From positions 1 through 16,449 of the forward strand of contig SKHV01000496.1 of NCBI GenBank assembly GCA_007116765.1: a stretch of DNA of 16,449 nucleotides, written 5' to 3'. The stretch is from Prolixibacteraceae bacterium. GTDB taxonomy: Bacteria; Bacteroidota; Bacteroidia; Bacteroidales; Prolixibacteraceae. This document shows, piece after piece, positions 14,564-16,449 of the stretch. How positions within the stretch are numbered: the stretch's first letter is position 1; every line of letters starts with the position of its first letter. Both the position numbers and the translations under genes were made by a program. The notes beneath the pieces are model-generated. The model was not told where the DNA came from and made no database searches. It worked only from the letters and a program-made list of their open reading frames with translations.

Positions 14564-16449
14564 ATGAAGCGGATTTATACTTTTTTGTTTGTCTTTTTCC
14601 TTTTAACCGGTTCACTGTTTGCCCGCGAGGGTATGTGGATACCCACTTTGCTCAATAAAAATATCGATGAAATGCAGCAAATGGGATTTCAGTTGTCTGT
14701 CGAAGATATTTACAGTATAAACCAGTCAAGCATGAAAGATGCCATCGTGTTTTTTGGCAGGGGCTGTACCGGAGAACTTATTTCGCCCGACGGTTTGATG
14801 ATAACCAATCACCATTGCGGTTTCGGACAAATTCAGCAACACAGCTCACTTGAAAACGACTATCTCACCGATGGTTTTTGGGCAATGAACCGCGATGAAG
14901 AACTCCTGAACGAAGGTCTTTCAGTTACTTTTTTGCTTGAAATGCGCGATGTTACCGACCAAGTATTGGAAGGATCCTGCATGCTCGAAACCGATGAAGA
15001 AGTTCAGGATTTAATCAGGGCCAATATTTCCCAAATTACAAGCAATGCCATCGAAGACACTCACTACAATGCCGAAATAAAACCGATTTTCCATGGCAAT
15101 CAATACTATTTATACTTAACAGAAAAGTTTACGGATGTTCGTTTGGTGGGTGCTCCTCCATCGGCAATTGGCAAATTTGGCGGCGATACCGATAACTGGA
15201 TGTGGCCCCGCCATACGGGCGATTTTGCATTATTTAGAATTTATGCCGACAAGGATAACAAGCCGGCCGATTATTCGCTCGACAATGTGCCTTATAAGCC
15301 CCGTCACTACTTTCCGATAAATATCAGCGGTGTAAATGAAGGCGATTTTACCATGGTGTTTGGTTATCCCGGTTCTACCCAACAATATTTGTATTCCGAT
15401 GCGGTAAGGCTTTTGCTCGAAATGCAATACCCCGACGGGATTGCCATTCGCGATGTGAAACTCGATATAATGCGTGAAGCCATGGAGGCCGACCGCCAAA
15501 CCCGCATACAATATGCCGCTAAATATGCTTCGACCAGTAATGCATGGAAAAAATGGGACGGCGAAATACGCGGACTTCGAAGGCTCAATGCCGTGAATGT
15601 GAAAATAGATGAAGAAAAAGAATTTGCACAATGGGTGGCTCAGAATGAAGAACGAAAAGAAAAATACGGGGGTATTTTATCGGCTTTTGACTCACTTTAC
15701 AAGCAAATTGAACCATACCGGCAAGCTAAATTGTATTTCGAAGAAACAATTATGCGCGGAACCGATGCTTATCGCTTGTATAGCTTTTACGGCCGAACGG
15801 TCAACGACCATTCCGGATTCGATACCGATGCCATTGAGCGTTTCAACGAAAATCATTTTAAAGATTACCGCTTCGACTTAGACCGCGATGTTTTTGTTGC
15901 TTTGGTGCAAAAACTGTATAACGATATCGATGAACGCTTCCTGCCCGATGTATTGCTTAATTTGATGTCGAAAAGAAACCCCATGGAGGCTCTTGACAAA
16001 ATCTACTCCAATTCGATACTTACCCATGCCGTTGAATTAGAGAAAACCTTGCATGATGCAAGCAGGGAGAAGCTTAAAAAACAGCTTGAACGCGATGATT
16101 TGTACCGGTTTTATGCTGAAATGATTGATGCTTATTATCAAAACCTGATGCCGCGTTATAGTGAATTGTCGGGACTGATTGACAAAACACAAAAAAAATA
16201 TATGGCCGCATTGCTTGAAATGCATTCCGGCGAAATGCTTTACCCCGATGCCAACCTGACACTGAGGGTATCGTACGGACAGGTAGAAGGTTATGAGCCT
16301 GCTAACGGAGTTTATTACCGCCACTATACCACCCTCGAAGGAATTATGCAAAAGGATAATCCCGAAATTTATGATTACAATGTACCCGAAAGGCTCAGGG
16401 AACTTTATTCTGAAGGCAATTATGGAGAATATGCTAAAAATAATGGCGA
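14564..16449 (+). CDS. S46-family dipeptidyl peptidase (DPP7/DPP11-like), 3' end outside window
   Basis: This serine exopeptidase family removes dipeptides from the N-termini of oligopeptides in the periplasm. The frame is open from the ATG at 14564 to the window edge (628 full codons; family members have about 700-720). A 20-residue signal peptide ends in SLFA, and the mature start REGMWIP is the usual S46 opening. GCTGELISPDGLMITNHHCG carries the catalytic His (His84). GGDTDNWMWPRHTGDF carries the likely catalytic Asp220, 136 residues later as in DPP7. A helical lid domain fills about 270-560. The catalytic serine (about residue 650) and the residue separating DPP7 (Gly) from DPP11 (Arg) lie past the edge, so subtype is open. 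The gene has its own strong promoter. Confidence 0.93.
   Translation, partial: MKRIYTFLFVFFLLTGSLFAREGMWIPTLLNKNIDEMQQMGFQLSVEDIYSINQSSMKDAIVFFGRGCTGELISPDGLMITNHHCGFGQIQQHSSLENDYLTDGFWAMNRDEELLNEGLSVTFLLEMRDVTDQVLEGSCMLETDEEVQDLIRANISQITSNAIEDTHYNAEIKPIFHGNQYYLYLTEKFTDVRLVGAPPSAIGKFGGDTDNWMWPRHTGDFALFRIYADKDNKPADYSLDNVPYKPRHYFPINISGVNEGDFTMVFGYPGSTQQYLYSDAVRLLLEMQYPDGIAIRDVKLDIMREAMEADRQTRIQYAAKYASTSNAWKKWDGEIRGLRRLNAVNVKIDEEKEFAQWVAQNEERKEKYGGILSAFDSLYKQIEPYRQAKLYFEETIMRGTDAYRLYSFYGRTVNDHSGFDTDAIERFNENHFKDYRFDLDRDVFVALVQKLYNDIDERFLPDVLLNLMSKRNPMEALDKIYSNSILTHAVELEKTLHDASREKLKKQLERDDLYRFYAEMIDAYYQNLMPRYSELSGLIDKTQKKYMAALLEMHSGEMLYPDANLTLRVSYGQVEGYEPANGVYYRHYTTLEGIMQKDNPEIYDYNVPERLRELYSEGNYGEYAKNNG

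Noticed and set aside
1..16449. tRNA, rRNA, CRISPR array, insertion sequence or prophage genes
   Set aside because: I looked for cloverleaf arms, regularly spaced direct repeats, transposase motifs and phage structural proteins and saw none.

Overview
The window reads as an ordinary chromosomal stretch of a Bacteroidota bacterium, most likely of the Bacteroidales/Marinilabiliales type. The support is promoter elements of the TAnnTTTG class before several genes, general lack of Shine-Dalgarno sequences, topoisomerase IV subunits of the Bacteroidota form encoded side by side, secreted proteins with leaders ending in FGQ or LFA, a GH97 glycosidase and an S46 dipeptidyl peptidase. Species cannot be named from the sequence alone.

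Layout. (1) 1-788: the C-terminal end of a hemerythrin-like protein overlapping a LuxR-type regulator, probably a co-translated pair. (2) 822-2205: glyA, a single gene with its own promoter and a strong terminator hairpin. (3) 2302-7410: parE-parC-aroK, a tight operon for DNA decatenation plus one shikimate-pathway step. (4) 7411-7879: a 469-base gene-free stretch with two different inverted repeat arrays (8-nt and 9-nt periods), hairpins, and a set of repeated sites in front of nagB. (5) 7880-9253: nagB and, converging on it with 3 bases between, a thioredoxin-like redoxin. (6) 9458-10164: a small secreted, probably outer-membrane beta-barrel protein with its own promoter and terminator. (7) 10198-14487: a carbohydrate operon of a secreted GH97 glycosidase, a sugar/H+ symporter and a PfkB-type sugar kinase, preceded by a leader with a perfect 10-bp inverted repeat. 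(8) 14505-16449: an S46 peptidase gene running off the window end.

How the genes work together. Regions 2, 3 and 5 are core metabolism and replication. Region 7 is a coherent small pathway: hydrolysis of an alpha-glycoside outside the cytoplasm, import of the freed hexose, and phosphorylation. The S46 peptidase would release dipeptides in the periplasm, which fits a polymer-degrading lifestyle. I see no phage, insertion sequence, CRISPR array, tRNA or rRNA, and no obviously new multi-gene system. The signals most worth a second look are non-coding or at protein ends: the two phased repeat arrays at 7470-7678, the nagB upstream sites, the GH97 leader, and a clamp-binding-like C-terminus on ParC.
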